Shown: piece by piece, positions 47,301-55,159 of the stretch
Layout: the number at the start of each line of letters is the position of its first letter
How positions within the stretch are numbered: the first letter of the stretch is position 1
NCBI GenBank assembly: GCA_012032555.1
Contig: JAAUSR010000005.1
Span: forward strand, 1-64,000
Direction: 5' to 3'
Length of the DNA: 64,000 nt
Source of the DNA: Thioploca sp.
GTDB taxonomy: Bacteria > Pseudomonadota > Gammaproteobacteria > Beggiatoales > Beggiatoaceae
Program-made: the position numbers and the translations under genes
The notes under the pieces: generated by a model
What the model saw: only the letters and a program-made list of their open reading frames with translations
Told to the model about the DNA's origin: nothing
Databases searched by the model: none

Positions 47301-48418
47301 CTGCCATTTCACAATCTGATCCAACGGTGATCGCTACTAAAGAAATACCAATTTCTGTCAGTGCTACCGGCAACAATAGTAGTACCGGAGTTACTCCACC
47401 CCCGCAACCCCTCTCCACCTGCACCTCCCCCAACGGTATCATTGACTGGATCTGCCGCAACAACCGCGACCAAGTCCTAACCAACGTCACCATCGAAACT
47501 AAAGGTAATGTTGCCGGCGGTATTCTCGCGGGTGAGGTGACTAATAAGGGCATCATTTCTCAAGTCAAAGTGCAATCGGGAGCTGTGGTCAATGGAGGCA
47601 AATTAACGGGATACATTAATAATGAGGGGACTTTAGCTAACTTTGAATTTGTCGGTGCTGAAATTAATGGCGGAACTTTAGCGGGTACGGTTAACAATAA
47701 CAGCAAAGTTGGAGGCACTTTCAAAGATGTTCACTTAGCTGCTGATACCCATCTCCGGGGTGGCTATTTACAAGGAGATATTATTGGTGATATGAATGCA
47801 CCGGCACTATTAGAATATGTCACGATTAAATCTGATAGTTTACTTACTGGGGTTAAATTGGGTGAAGGTGTCCGATTGGAAGCGAAAGTCACTTGTGGTG
47901 ACGGTGTCCAAGCTCAAGAAGGGGTTTGTCCTAGTGAGATAGAACTTCCGCCTTTGCGTGCTACCGCAACTAATGCCCAAGGAGAATCGATGATGACGGC
48001 AGCCATTATTAGTGGTGGAATTTCGGTCAATCAAGGCGCTTTTGAATCACAAGCGACTCTGACGATAGCCGATTTGGTCGATATTCTCGGTCAAATTCAA
48101 GTCGATCCCTTGGATATCGGTCAAACAGCAGAAGTGGTCGTATATGTCAGTTATAAGCCGCTCGTTGCCCCATTCTCTGAGCCAGCGGTTTATTTCATGT
48201 TAAATGAGAAAGGCGATATTCTGCCATGGGATGAAGACATTAAGAATTTAGTTGCTTTCCAAGCGGTAACTCAATTGGTTCCCTACCTCGAAGTACCGAT
48301 GTATCAAGGACCATTACCCGCAACGGGTCACTTGAAAATCTCCTTTGGTTATCGGTTGACCGACGAGGGAATCATAGTGCATAACTTAGAACCTATTGAG
48401 GTAACGATTACCGAATAG
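44378..48418 (+). CDS. Large secreted protein with choice-of-anchor-D repeats and Gly-rich beta-helix
   Basis: The 1346-residue protein has a hydrophobic signal segment at about 37-52, unusually preceded by about 36 polar residues; AGGAGT supports the ATG at 44378, though Met31 could start a normal signal peptide. Four Ig-like choice-of-anchor-D (HYDIN-type) domains begin near 57, 188, 300 and 410, each with a ...P...DFG/E-V opening. A region near 560-610 resembles a G8/beta-helix start (DDVVLIKAGHNIV). Glycine/asparagine-rich beta-helix sequence spans about 620-810. A CARDB-like domain (about 890-1000), a second repeat-rich stretch, and a C-terminal domain (1211-1346) shared with the protein at 50913 follow. 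It is probably a surface or matrix adhesin. Confidence 0.8.
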   Translation: MRFMTSKPHPDIPEKREHFQPWVIPVDIPQMMELNLMRWVLIIGVMLISRYVFSAGLEVEPISHNFGDVLVNTTSAGQTFNLLNKEGNLLQIGKIESLTTVVDEFGNITTVPSTEFIISNDVCSNSQLGVIPSPEATCNFITTFRPQSLGTKTSVLLIPYSNGQITSELTIPLAGNSVDTLIPNIQVEPVSYDFEDIQVGSVSDYQTLKVSNTSGGSLQIGKIKFSGDKDFIILYDFCSNQKVSQSQHCSIITRFEPKKVGTKTATLSIPSNDPDTPTVTVTLNGNGILGCSKKFSFSPNPVDFGTEVIGNQPMNLNLRINARTKGCDVKIEETFTITGTNAAEFSIRKEKCSHQPHNNAFYSHCSLVLSFSPISGGIKQAELLVTFNDATKETIPLLANAVKACQASLEISPNTYDFGTVTVGLDRQQELTLSNPSSCNVKIKSIEISGQDKSDFEVGKCRNKTLRPLQTCLVNTLFRPQSAGEKQANLNVTSSNVPVVMASLIGKGFNPTDCSRENITIESTTSGTWAEKGNGQEYDQPSLVWKRLQSFRTGENDTPNRPREDDVVLIKAGHNIVAIPHQIPVFALCVEKGGILESWSNQGTNLELRTSRYVENKGLIQGKNGVNEADNVAALPGANIVLSVGTILRNEGSILSGHGGSGKQFGAAGGNINIWANDIINTNDIGIIDAGRGGDITGIQSGQAGRGGSISLRGGNSLTSDGRRILAGNGGNCNPMAVQPQNGGNGGDMLFNANRVNLLAGTFAAGEGGKNCGPLGTDGSNGRSGRFNMDPGAVTLSGINTQIKGGDITLFGGKDWVLDLSNLGESAITATGNITLAVGEGGAIDMRGSANKFLKAAGKVIIFADDIILDENKTLDDLIEANDIIIGPSQILYDVSLTAPNTVSGEPNSILPIRLMLSNDGPEKDIYWLNLTDTAGWPLSQLPLTVEVEGLETIELVLNVTLPSTQGAKNTITITAISQSDPTVIATKEIPISVSATGNNSSTGVTPPPQPLSTCTSPNGIIDWICRNNRDQVLTNVTIETKGNVAGGILAGEVTNKGIISQVKVQSGAVVNGGKLTGYINNEGTLANFEFVGAEINGGTLAGTVNNNSKVGGTFKDVHLAADTHLRGGYLQGDIIGDMNAPALLEYVTIKSDSLLTGVKLGEGVRLEAKVTCGDGVQAQEGVCPSEIELPPLRATATNAQGESMMTAAIISGGISVNQGAFESQATLTIADLVDILGQIQVDPLDIGQTAEVVVYVSYKPLVAPFSEPAVYFMLNEKGDILPWDEDIKNLVAFQAVTQLVPYLEVPMYQGPLPATGHLKISFGYRLTDEGIIVHNLEPIEVTITE

Positions 48419-48753
48419 TCAGTCAACTATCACACCGAATTCCCCTTTTGGTAACCAAGGGGTAGGGTCAATAATGAAGACGGTTGTTATAGGGCTTCAG
48501 CATTCCACCCATACCCTATTCCCTGGTTACTTCAGCTGGGGAAGTGAGAAAACCTTAATAGTCAATACCAATAAGCTAGGGTAATCGCACTACTTGCCAC
48601 AACTGCTAGAGTTGCACAATACGTTCTTTTATTTGGTTATCTCTTTGGCTATGCTACGGTTTCTTCAGTTCCTCGGCCATTTTAATTATAGGCTTGCTTC
48701 TACTCATTTCTCAATATCTAATCACCCGTTAAAAGATTCATTTCAAGTCGGAT
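48419..48753. other. Spacer with hairpin and possible membrane-protein remnant
   Basis: Just after the large gene, CCCCTT and AAGGGG form a hairpin around TTGGTAACC near 48441-48461, without a T-run. At 48584-48732 on the plus strand, two short frames read IALLATTARVAQYVLLFGYL and LIIGLLLLISQYLITR, like transmembrane helices of a decayed gene. The evidence for a former gene is weak. Nothing else is visible. Confidence 0.3.
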
Positions 48754-49404
48754 CTAGTATTGCTTTTGGGTATTTAAAATAACATGTAACCGTTTTGGTC
48801 CATGTGCGCCCACTTGTAGTGTTTGTTCAATATCCGCTGTTCGGGAAGGACCGGTGATAATATTCAGGGTGCACGGCAACGGTTGTGAACGTAGACGGCT
48901 CCAAACTACTTCCAGATGAGCCACTAAATCGGCTTGCGACAAAATAACAATATGATTGCTTGGCAAAAAATTTAAGGTAGTTGGACTATTGGAACTCGAC
49001 AGTAACACTAAACTACCAGTTTCCGCAATGCCGGCAAAAGCATAGCTAACACTCACTTGATCCGCTGGTTGTGCAGCCCGATAAGCCACTTGCCATTGGG
49101 GTGGCCAATTAATCGCCTTCAAACGAGCGGTAGCCACTATTTTAGGGGGTAGTTGCTGTTGTTGTAAAAAAGTTAGAATTGCAAAGGGAATATCGGTAGT
49201 TCGCGGAATGACTTCTACCGTTCCCGCCACTTGAGTTAATTGTTCCATAAAGGTCGTGGTTAAATCAGCGGCTACCGTCGGTTGCTCATGTATCGTGTGG
49301 GCAGCTAACCGCGCTTCCAAATTGGAAATCGTGTTATTATCCAAGTTGTTACGTTTTAAAGCTTGACGAATATGATTTAAAATGGTACTACGAGTTGAAT
49401 TCAT
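48754..49404 (-). CDS. lutC: LutC/YkgG-type lactate-utilisation protein
   Basis: The product of about 216 residues is a LUD-domain protein. Recognisable are VSYAFAGIAETGSLVLLSS (the LUD core that senses or binds the substrate site), IVILSQADLVAHLEVVWS and a final GPSRTADIEQTLQVGAHGPKRLHVIL, which is nearly invariant in LutC. LutABC oxidises L-lactate to pyruvate. The ATG at 49404 is preferred because it overlaps the lutB stop as ATGA; an upstream TTG-type start would extend into lutB. Confidence 0.9.
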   Translation of the reverse strand: MNSTRSTILNHIRQALKRNNLDNNTISNLEARLAAHTIHEQPTVAADLTTTFMEQLTQVAGTVEVIPRTTDIPFAILTFLQQQQLPPKIVATARLKAINWPPQWQVAYRAAQPADQVSVSYAFAGIAETGSLVLLSSSNSPTTLNFLPSNHIVILSQADLVAHLEVVWSRLRSQPLPCTLNIITGPSRTADIEQTLQVGAHGPKRLHVILNTQKQY

Positions 49405-50822
49405 TGCTTCCTCTGCCGCTTTTTCCACAGTGCGATAAAGGTTTCTCCTTGCGGTGCTGGCATATCACGACTAGCGGTCCAAGCTCCTAAAAACGGGAGG
49501 TAACGAAACCGCCCTTTATTTTGGCCTAATCGACCGAGTAAGCGGATATTAAGTGCAGTAAACCACTGATAAAGTTTAACATGTCTCGCAAAAAAAGCCC
49601 ATATCTGTAAAGTGAAACGCGTGATTACCGGTGAGAGTTTAGCTTGATGCGCTCGAATACGGTGATAACGCAATAAGCGCGGCAATGGAATTTGCACTGG
49701 ACAAACTTCTTCACAACGCCCACATAAAGTTGAAGCATTTGGTAAATCAATAGCTGTTTTTAAATCTAATAATAAAGGCGTTAATACTGCGCCCATTGGT
49801 CCAGGATAGACCCAGCCATAAGCATGTCCACCCACGGCACCATAAACCGGACAATGATTTAAACAAGCACCACAGCGAATACAACGTAATATATCGTGAA
49901 ATTCACTACCCAGTATTGATGAACGACCATTATCGACTAAGACAACATGGAATTCAGTTGGACCATCCAGGTCGTCAGATCGGCGGGGACCGGTAGATAA
50001 AGTCGTATAAGCTGTCATTGCTTGACCCGTGGCACTGCGAGCCAATAAGCGTAATAAAGTTGTGGCATCCTCTAAAGTGGGAACAACCTTTTCTATACTC
50101 GCCACAATAATATGCACTCGTGGTAAAATACGGGTCAAATCGCCATTGCCTTCATTAGTAACCATAACGGTGGAGCCCGTTTCAGCAATGAGAAAATTGG
50201 CGCCAGTAATCCCTACGTCAGCCGCTAAAAATTTATCCCGTAATACCTGGCGGGCTTGGTTAACTAAATCTGGGATAGCAGTAGCTTGTGGATTAAAGTG
50301 ATAGTGGTGATGATGCTGATGAAATAATTGCGCTACCTCTTCTCTCGTTTTATGAACAGCTGGGGCGATGATATGACTTGGGGATTCTTGAGCCAGTTGA
50401 ATAATATATTCTCCTAAATCCGTTTCAGTTACTTCAAAACCCGCTTGTTCTAGGGCGTTATTCAAGCCAATTTCTTCACTGATCATCGACTTACCTTTGA
50501 TAATCTGTTGAGCTTGTGCAGCTTGGCAAATTGAAATGATTTGTTGACAAGCACTGCTGGGTGTATCTGCCCAATGAACTTGCCCACCTTGTTCATGTAC
50601 TTGTTTTTCAAAATATTCTAAATAAAAATCTAAATGTGCTAAAGTATGTTCTTTAATCTCCACTGCGCGTTGACGAAGGCGAGCAAATATCGGTAAATTG
50701 GCAATTGCCACTTGACGTTTATCAATAAAATGACTTTTACTTCTCATTAAAGCGCGTTGTAAGCTATCATTTTTTAAAGCGATTATCGCTTGAGATTTAA
50801 AGGCAGCCGGGGTTAATTTCAC
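49401..50822 (-). CDS. lutB: LutB-type iron-sulfur lactate-utilisation protein
   Basis: The 473-residue protein has an N-terminal LUD domain (about 60-290; GITGANFLIAETGSTVMVTNEGN is cut short here as ITGANFLIAETGS) and a ferredoxin-like segment with two 4Fe-4S motifs, CIRCGACLNHCPVYG near 312-326 and CGRCEEVCPVQIP near 362-374. It works with LutA and LutC in L-lactate oxidation. LutC follows by ATGA overlap. LutA is not upstream: the next gene is divergent. So the set is either incomplete or uses a distant or different partner. Confidence 0.92.
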   Translation of the reverse strand: MKLTPAAFKSQAIIALKNDSLQRALMRSKSHFIDKRQVAIANLPIFARLRQRAVEIKEHTLAHLDFYLEYFEKQVHEQGGQVHWADTPSSACQQIISICQAAQAQQIIKGKSMISEEIGLNNALEQAGFEVTETDLGEYIIQLAQESPSHIIAPAVHKTREEVAQLFHQHHHHYHFNPQATAIPDLVNQARQVLRDKFLAADVGITGANFLIAETGSTVMVTNEGNGDLTRILPRVHIIVASIEKVVPTLEDATTLLRLLARSATGQAMTAYTTLSTGPRRSDDLDGPTEFHVVLVDNGRSSILGSEFHDILRCIRCGACLNHCPVYGAVGGHAYGWVYPGPMGAVLTPLLLDLKTAIDLPNASTLCGRCEEVCPVQIPLPRLLRYHRIRAHQAKLSPVITRFTLQIWAFFARHVKLYQWFTALNIRLLGRLGQNKGRFRYLPFLGAWTASRDMPAPQGETFIALWKKRQRKQ

Positions 50823-50868
50823 AGTACGCTATCCTGGTTATTTGAAGTAAAATAAATTTTTTAGGTAT

Positions 50869-50883
50869 AAACCTGACAGGTTT
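50869..50883. repeat. Short AAACCTG-A-CAGGTTT palindrome
   Basis: Seven-base arms flank one central base, followed by three more Ts, in the divergent spacer between lutB and the CAP-domain gene. The outer sequence AAACCTGAC...GGTTT is the same as in the longer palindrome at 53162-53194 that closes the CAP gene, so the gene is bracketed by related elements. Confidence 0.4.
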
Positions 50884-50912
50884 TTTAAAATAACAGTTAA
50901 GAAGAGGTCATT

Positions 50913-53117
50913 ATGATAAAAGCGATAACATTAATAATGCTAGTTGGGTTAGCACCGACACTCTTAGCAAATGGATTGGAGGTTGATACTCAAAGTCGGG
51001 AAGCAGTCAGAAATTTTTTTAATGCAGTTTATCAAGCCTCAGAAAATATTCCCAGTGGTTGGGATGGCCATATCGAACAATGTCAAGCCGGTAAGCTTTC
51101 CGCCGATTATTTAGCCGCTATTGCCTTGCGAGTCAATTTTTTTCGCGCGATGGCGGGGGTACCCGCTGCGATTACTTTTAACGAAGAATACAATCGTAAA
51201 GCTCAACAAGCTGCTTTGATGATGAGTGCCAATAATACGCTGAGTCACCAGCCACCTTCATCATGGCTTTGTTATACCGAGGAAGGTGCCCAAGCGGCTG
51301 AAAATTCAAATCTATCTCTGGGTTCCATGGGACCGCAATCGATCACCGGGTTAATGGAAGATGGTGGTAATAACAATGCCGCTGTTGGACACCGCCGCTG
51401 GACTTTATTCCCGCCAACTGAAGTGATGGGTAGTGGTAGCGTTGCTGGAACTGAATTATTACTCGCCACCACGGCGCTCTGGGTTTTTGATGACAGTATA
51501 AACAATCCTCGCCCGGCAACTCGCGAAGCCTTTGTCAGTTGGCCACCCAGTGGTTTTGTTCCCTATCCACTGGTTTTTCCTCGTTGGTCATTTTCTTATC
51601 CACAAGCTGATTTTAGTCTGGCTCGCGTGAGTATGCAACAACAAGGAACTCCAATTCAAGTCACTTTAGAACCACTGAATAATCCTGGAATGGGGGATAA
51701 TACCATCGTTTGGGTACCAGATATTACCTTGACCACCCCACCGACTACTGATATTTCATATACCGTTAAAATAACCAAGGTTCTGATTGACGGTAAATCA
51801 CAAGATTTTGAATATACCGTGACGGTCATCAATCCCATGATTTTAGGAACCGATTCGATTTTCCCTATGATAACTGGAGATGAACAATTAATGGTTAATC
51901 AAAATCATACCTACACTTTTAATCTGGTCCCTGATACTAGTAGCTACCAATTATCACAAGCCCATCGTCAAACCGTTACCCAAGTCGCTGATGCGGAAAA
52001 TGGCTTGGAGCCTTTAGTTGCAACCGTTTCTGACTACCCAGTCATAGCAACGGATATTAAGGCGGGTGGTTCAGCATCATTTCACTTAGCTCATCCAGCG
52101 CCCCCCAGTGAACAAATCCTGCGGTGGAATCAAACTTTATTAGTTAATGAAGCCAGTGAATTGCATTTTAGTAGCCGCCTAGGGTTATCCTCACCCGCAC
52201 AAATCGCTAAAGTTCAAGTTTCTATTGATAATGGCCAAAGTTGGCAAACTGTGTTTACCCAGCCTGGAACACAAAGTGGTTTTACCAGTTCATTAGGTGA
52301 AGAACAATTTAACCAGAAAACTATTTCATTAGCTGAATTTACCGGTCAAGCCATCCAAGTACGATTTAGCTATGCTTATACTTGTTGCGATAACTTTTAT
52401 CCCCAAACAGAGAGTGGAATCGGTTGGTATATTGATAATATTGTCTTCACTGACACTGAGGAACTGACTGAACCAACTATCACTAACCTAGGAACCGAAC
52501 GAACTTTTATTTTTAATCCGCCGCAAGTCGGTGATTATGCTTTACAAATTCGCGCCATGTTGTACAACCAATACCCACTAGAATGGGGGCCAACTAAACT
52601 CGTCACAGCTCAACAGGGAACAACAACTGAAAACCAACCCCCTGATAGTACTTCATTACCATCGCTGGGTTCTGCCACTGTAGTGAATTCTACTACTCCA
52701 GCAATTAATACCAATTTCAGCGGTGGTATTGCGGTTAATCATGGCATTTTTCAAGAACAAGTTGCTTCCCATTCGACTGATTCGGTAGAGATACGTGGTG
52801 AAATAGCGGTGGAATCACAACATGTCGAGCAATCAGCTAATATTATCGTCGTAGTGATTTACCAATTTCCATCGTTGTTTGACAGTATCCCTCTTTTCTT
52901 TATGATCAATACAGCAAGTCAAGTAATCCCTTGGGATATGAACATGGCAACTTTAATTCCCTTTCAATCAGAAGTTACTCTAGCCGCTAAACAACCGGTA
53001 TTAATCTATCAAGGGCAACTGCCAGCGGGTAATTTATCTTTCTATTGGGGATATCAGTTAAAAGACGGAACGCTGGTATATAATTCCAAGCCGATAATGG
53101 CAACCGTTACGGAATGA
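50913..53117 (+). CDS. Secreted CAP-domain protein with shared C-terminal module
   Basis: The 734-residue protein has a signal peptide (1-20). A CAP/SCP (PR-1-like) domain follows (about 45-200), with LRVNFFRAMAGVPAAITF, ARKAQQAA-like helices, TLSH and VGHRRWTLFPP. A central beta-rich part (about 390-520) resembles a choice-of-anchor-J/MAM-like sandwich (VQVSIDNGQSWQTVF; GIGWYIDNIVF). The last 134 residues (601-734) are the module shared with the protein at 44378: SGGIAVNHG, the IPWD motif, YQGQLPAG, WGYQLKDG and a terminal TVTE. CAP domains bind lipids or act in surface processes. The ribosome site (AGAGG) lies about eight bases upstream. Confidence 0.82.
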   Translation: MIKAITLIMLVGLAPTLLANGLEVDTQSREAVRNFFNAVYQASENIPSGWDGHIEQCQAGKLSADYLAAIALRVNFFRAMAGVPAAITFNEEYNRKAQQAALMMSANNTLSHQPPSSWLCYTEEGAQAAENSNLSLGSMGPQSITGLMEDGGNNNAAVGHRRWTLFPPTEVMGSGSVAGTELLLATTALWVFDDSINNPRPATREAFVSWPPSGFVPYPLVFPRWSFSYPQADFSLARVSMQQQGTPIQVTLEPLNNPGMGDNTIVWVPDITLTTPPTTDISYTVKITKVLIDGKSQDFEYTVTVINPMILGTDSIFPMITGDEQLMVNQNHTYTFNLVPDTSSYQLSQAHRQTVTQVADAENGLEPLVATVSDYPVIATDIKAGGSASFHLAHPAPPSEQILRWNQTLLVNEASELHFSSRLGLSSPAQIAKVQVSIDNGQSWQTVFTQPGTQSGFTSSLGEEQFNQKTISLAEFTGQAIQVRFSYAYTCCDNFYPQTESGIGWYIDNIVFTDTEELTEPTITNLGTERTFIFNPPQVGDYALQIRAMLYNQYPLEWGPTKLVTAQQGTTTENQPPDSTSLPSLGSATVVNSTTPAINTNFSGGIAVNHGIFQEQVASHSTDSVEIRGEIAVESQHVEQSANIIVVVIYQFPSLFDSIPLFFMINTASQVIPWDMNMATLIPFQSEVTLAAKQPVLIYQGQLPAGNLSFYWGYQLKDGTLVYNSKPIMATVTE

Positions 53118-53161
53118 AATTAGCATAACTGCCGTACTAAGCACGGCACGCTCATAACGAA

Positions 53162-53194
53162 AAACCTGACCAGTCTTAAAGACTGGTCAGGTTT
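53162..53194. terminator. 33-bp near-perfect palindrome after the CAP gene
   Basis: Sixteen-base arms (AAACCTGACCAGTCTT and its exact complement) flank one base, 45 bases after the CAP-gene stop. As RNA it makes a very stable hairpin of about 14 pairs followed by only a short T-run (GGTTTAG). It probably terminates the CAP transcript, but the length and symmetry also suit a dispersed palindromic element. Confidence 0.55.
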
Positions 53195-53260
53195 AGAATA
53201 ACCTAATTCATTTTAGCTCCGGTCGATTTAAAACCATTATTTTACGTCAGAGGAATCGCT

Positions 53261-53737
53261 ATGAACTGGCAAGAAGTCTGTGAACACCCCGCTCTACAAA
53301 ATTTACCTTTTAAAATAGAATTAAACGCTAACGGACAAATTCTCATGTCGCCCGTTAAAGTATTACATTCCTTATATCAAGGAAAAATTGAATATTTTCT
53401 CCGCGCTCTATTACCATTGGGGGAAACATTACCAGAATGTGCAATTAAAACCGCCCAAGGTACCAAAGTTGCTGATGTCGCTTGGGTATCAATCGAACGA
53501 CTAGCCATTATCAAATATGAAACTGAATGTTCCATCGCACCAGAAATTTGTATCGAAGTCGATTCTCAAAGTAACACCAACAAAGAAATGACTGAAAAAC
53601 GTATCCTCTATTTTGAACAGGGTGCTCAAGAAGTATGGATTTGTGACCAAAATGGCCAAATGTATTTTTATAATTCTCAAGGACAATTAAGTCAATCGAA
53701 ATTAGTGGCTGAATTTCCAAATAAAATTGAAATTTAG
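53261..53737 (+). CDS. Uma2 family protein (DUF820), second copy
   Basis: This 158-residue paralogue of the gene at 43458-43940 has the same MNWQEVCEHP...LQNLPFKIEL opening and the Uma2 core KVADVAW, PEICIEVDS and GAQEVWICD. The copies differ mostly in their centre and C-terminus. Its function is unknown; a PD-(D/E)XK-like nuclease fold is the family expectation. GAGGAA precedes the start codon. It is followed immediately by a cluster of palindromic repeats. Confidence 0.8.
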   Translation: MNWQEVCEHPALQNLPFKIELNANGQILMSPVKVLHSLYQGKIEYFLRALLPLGETLPECAIKTAQGTKVADVAWVSIERLAIIKYETECSIAPEICIEVDSQSNTNKEMTEKRILYFEQGAQEVWICDQNGQMYFYNSQGQLSQSKLVAEFPNKIEI

Positions 53738-53741
53738 CGAG

Positions 53742-53899
53742 GTAGGGTGCGTTACTAACGTACCCTACTTGCTGGCTCAGCCGAGTAGCCGAGTAGGGTG
53801 GGCACCGCCCACCCTAAATGGTGTCTAAGCCGAGTCTTAATGGTGGTGGGCAATGCCCACCCTACTTTTTTAGGCTTAACTTAATGGCAGTGACCCTAC
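53742..53899. repeat. Cluster of GTAGGGT palindromic repeats and the 32-base repeat, copy 2
   Basis: Three hairpin repeats follow one another. 53742-53768 is GTAGGGT...ACCCTAC with an inner CGTTA/TAACG. 53794-53816 has perfect ten-base arms TAGGGTGGGC / GCCCACCCTA. 53845-53861 is GGTGGGC-AAT-GCCCACC followed by CTA and six Ts, which could terminate the Uma2 transcript. 53868-53899 is the second copy of the 32-base repeat at 27647. CCCTACTTGCTGGCTCAG occurs twice (about 53763 and 53894). The rest of 53738-53962 is filled by these elements and a TTAATTAG triplet repeat (53943-53966). Confidence 0.7.
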
Positions 53900-53962
53900 T
53901 TGCTGGCTCAGTTACAACAGCTACAGAAACTGGCTAAGTCCGTTAATTAGTTAATTAGTTAA

Positions 53963-54829
53963 TTAATGTCTGCGGAAATTTCCATTCTTTTGGTATCTAG
54001 TTCCGGGATAACTTTTCTCATTTATCCAGTTGTTATAAAGTTTGTTGTTAATCATTTCATGATGATGAAGTTTCTTCAGGGTTAATTCTTTTGCTAAAAT
54101 AACCCCATTAGCATCCAAATCAAATTGGTCAAACATGGGCACATTGTTAACAAACTCTTCTTTGGAAATTAAACCATCTTGGTCATTGTCTAACCGACTG
54201 AAATGTGCTCCACAACCGAATTTATTATATCCAACCAGTGGTGTTTTTGGTGTTTTTTTAGCAACTTGTAATTCCTCATGAGTTAGGAAACCATCTGCGT
54301 TAGTATCAGCGCTGTCAAAAAATTCACTTTGTAATGCCTGCACTTCATCTTGTGTAATTTGCCCATCCCCGTTGAGGTCAAGTGGGGTGATAACTTGAGC
54401 TACATTATCATCACTTAGCACAGTTGTTGGTTCTGCTGTATTGGTTTCTGTCGTTACTTCTACTATATCTTCTGTTGTTGTCGGTGGTATTGTACTTGTT
54501 GTTATCGTCGGTGTGGATTCAGTCATGTCGACTTCTATTGTGGGTGTTGTGGTGATATCTTCTTCTATTGTGGGTATCGGTGTTATTGTATCTTCTTCTA
54601 TCGTCGCTTCAGTGGTATCCTCTTCCGTTATAGACTCAGTAGTGTCTTCTGCTGTTATGAATTCTACTGTGTTTTCTTCTCCCCCCTCGGTACTCGCATG
54701 ACAAGTAGAACATTCACCATTATAATTTGGATGAGCTGAGATCACAGTGGGAAAAACTAAGAGACTTAATACACTTAGTGTTGATAGAAATGAATGTACC
54801 AGAACATCGTACTTTGCCCTAACAAACAT
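53963..54829 (-). CDS. Exported protein with one c-type haem site and four EF-hands
   Basis: The 288-residue protein has a signal peptide (about 12-32). A single haem-binding C40-S-T-C43-H44 comes next, then a Thr/Glu/Pro-rich low-complexity linker (about 50-145) and four EF-hand loops: 151-162 (DLNGDGQITQDE), 175-186 (DTNADGFLTHEE), 214-225 (DNDQDGLISKEE) and 238-249 (DLDANGVILAKE, with Ile where a tighter loop has a turn residue). It should be a periplasmic or surface calcium-binding monohaem protein. I know no characterised protein with this order. Four more His residues (HHH at 255-257 and a C-terminal His) could ligate metal. Confidence 0.75.
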   Translation of the reverse strand: MFVRAKYDVLVHSFLSTLSVLSLLVFPTVISAHPNYNGECSTCHASTEGGEENTVEFITAEDTTESITEEDTTEATIEEDTITPIPTIEEDITTTPTIEVDMTESTPTITTSTIPPTTTEDIVEVTTETNTAEPTTVLSDDNVAQVITPLDLNGDGQITQDEVQALQSEFFDSADTNADGFLTHEELQVAKKTPKTPLVGYNKFGCGAHFSRLDNDQDGLISKEEFVNNVPMFDQFDLDANGVILAKELTLKKLHHHEMINNKLYNNWINEKSYPGTRYQKNGNFRRH

Positions 54830-55006
54830 AGTTATTACCTCATTCGGTTAGTTTCACAAAAAAAGATGGGATATGATAATTTTTCTCAATTCAGTAACTA
54901 TAACTAATTAAGTCACTCATTTTTAGAAAAAAGTAACTACTACCATGAGAGTGAGGATAAATTAAAATTGTAGAGAAAGTTTGAAGAAAATGTGAAATTT
55001 TTAGGT

Positions 55007-55159
55007 TCACTCTTTACGCAATCGCTGAATGACAACACTAATAAACGTACCTAACCGCCACAAATCGGTGTTAACAGATTCATGTTCTCCCAACAAAACC
55101 AGCGCGTCAGCATAACGTTACTGTTCTAAACCAGCTCTTAATTCAAACAGTTCTTCCAT
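55007..55159 (-). pseudogene. DUF29-like small gene with internal stop
   Basis: The frame reads MEELFELRAGLEQ, TAA (55118-55120), RYADALVLLGEHESVN, then LGTFISVVIQRLRKE and a normal TGA. The pattern MEELxELRxxxEQGxYxxALxLLxE is that of small DUF29-type proteins found in cyanobacteria and sulfur bacteria, with Gly expected at the stop. The gene seems to be inactivated by one nonsense codon. Otherwise 54830-55305 shows nothing. Confidence 0.5.

Noticed and set aside
53943-53966. TTAATTAG triplet repeat as a possible CRISPR or origin element
   Set aside because: Three contiguous 8-base units with no spacers; too small and simple, and part of it is the stop-codon end of the EF-hand gene.
54441-54701. 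Val/Ser/Ile-rich plus-strand frame
   Set aside because: It is antisense to the Thr/Glu-rich linker of the EF-hand protein; the low-complexity coding strand creates it.
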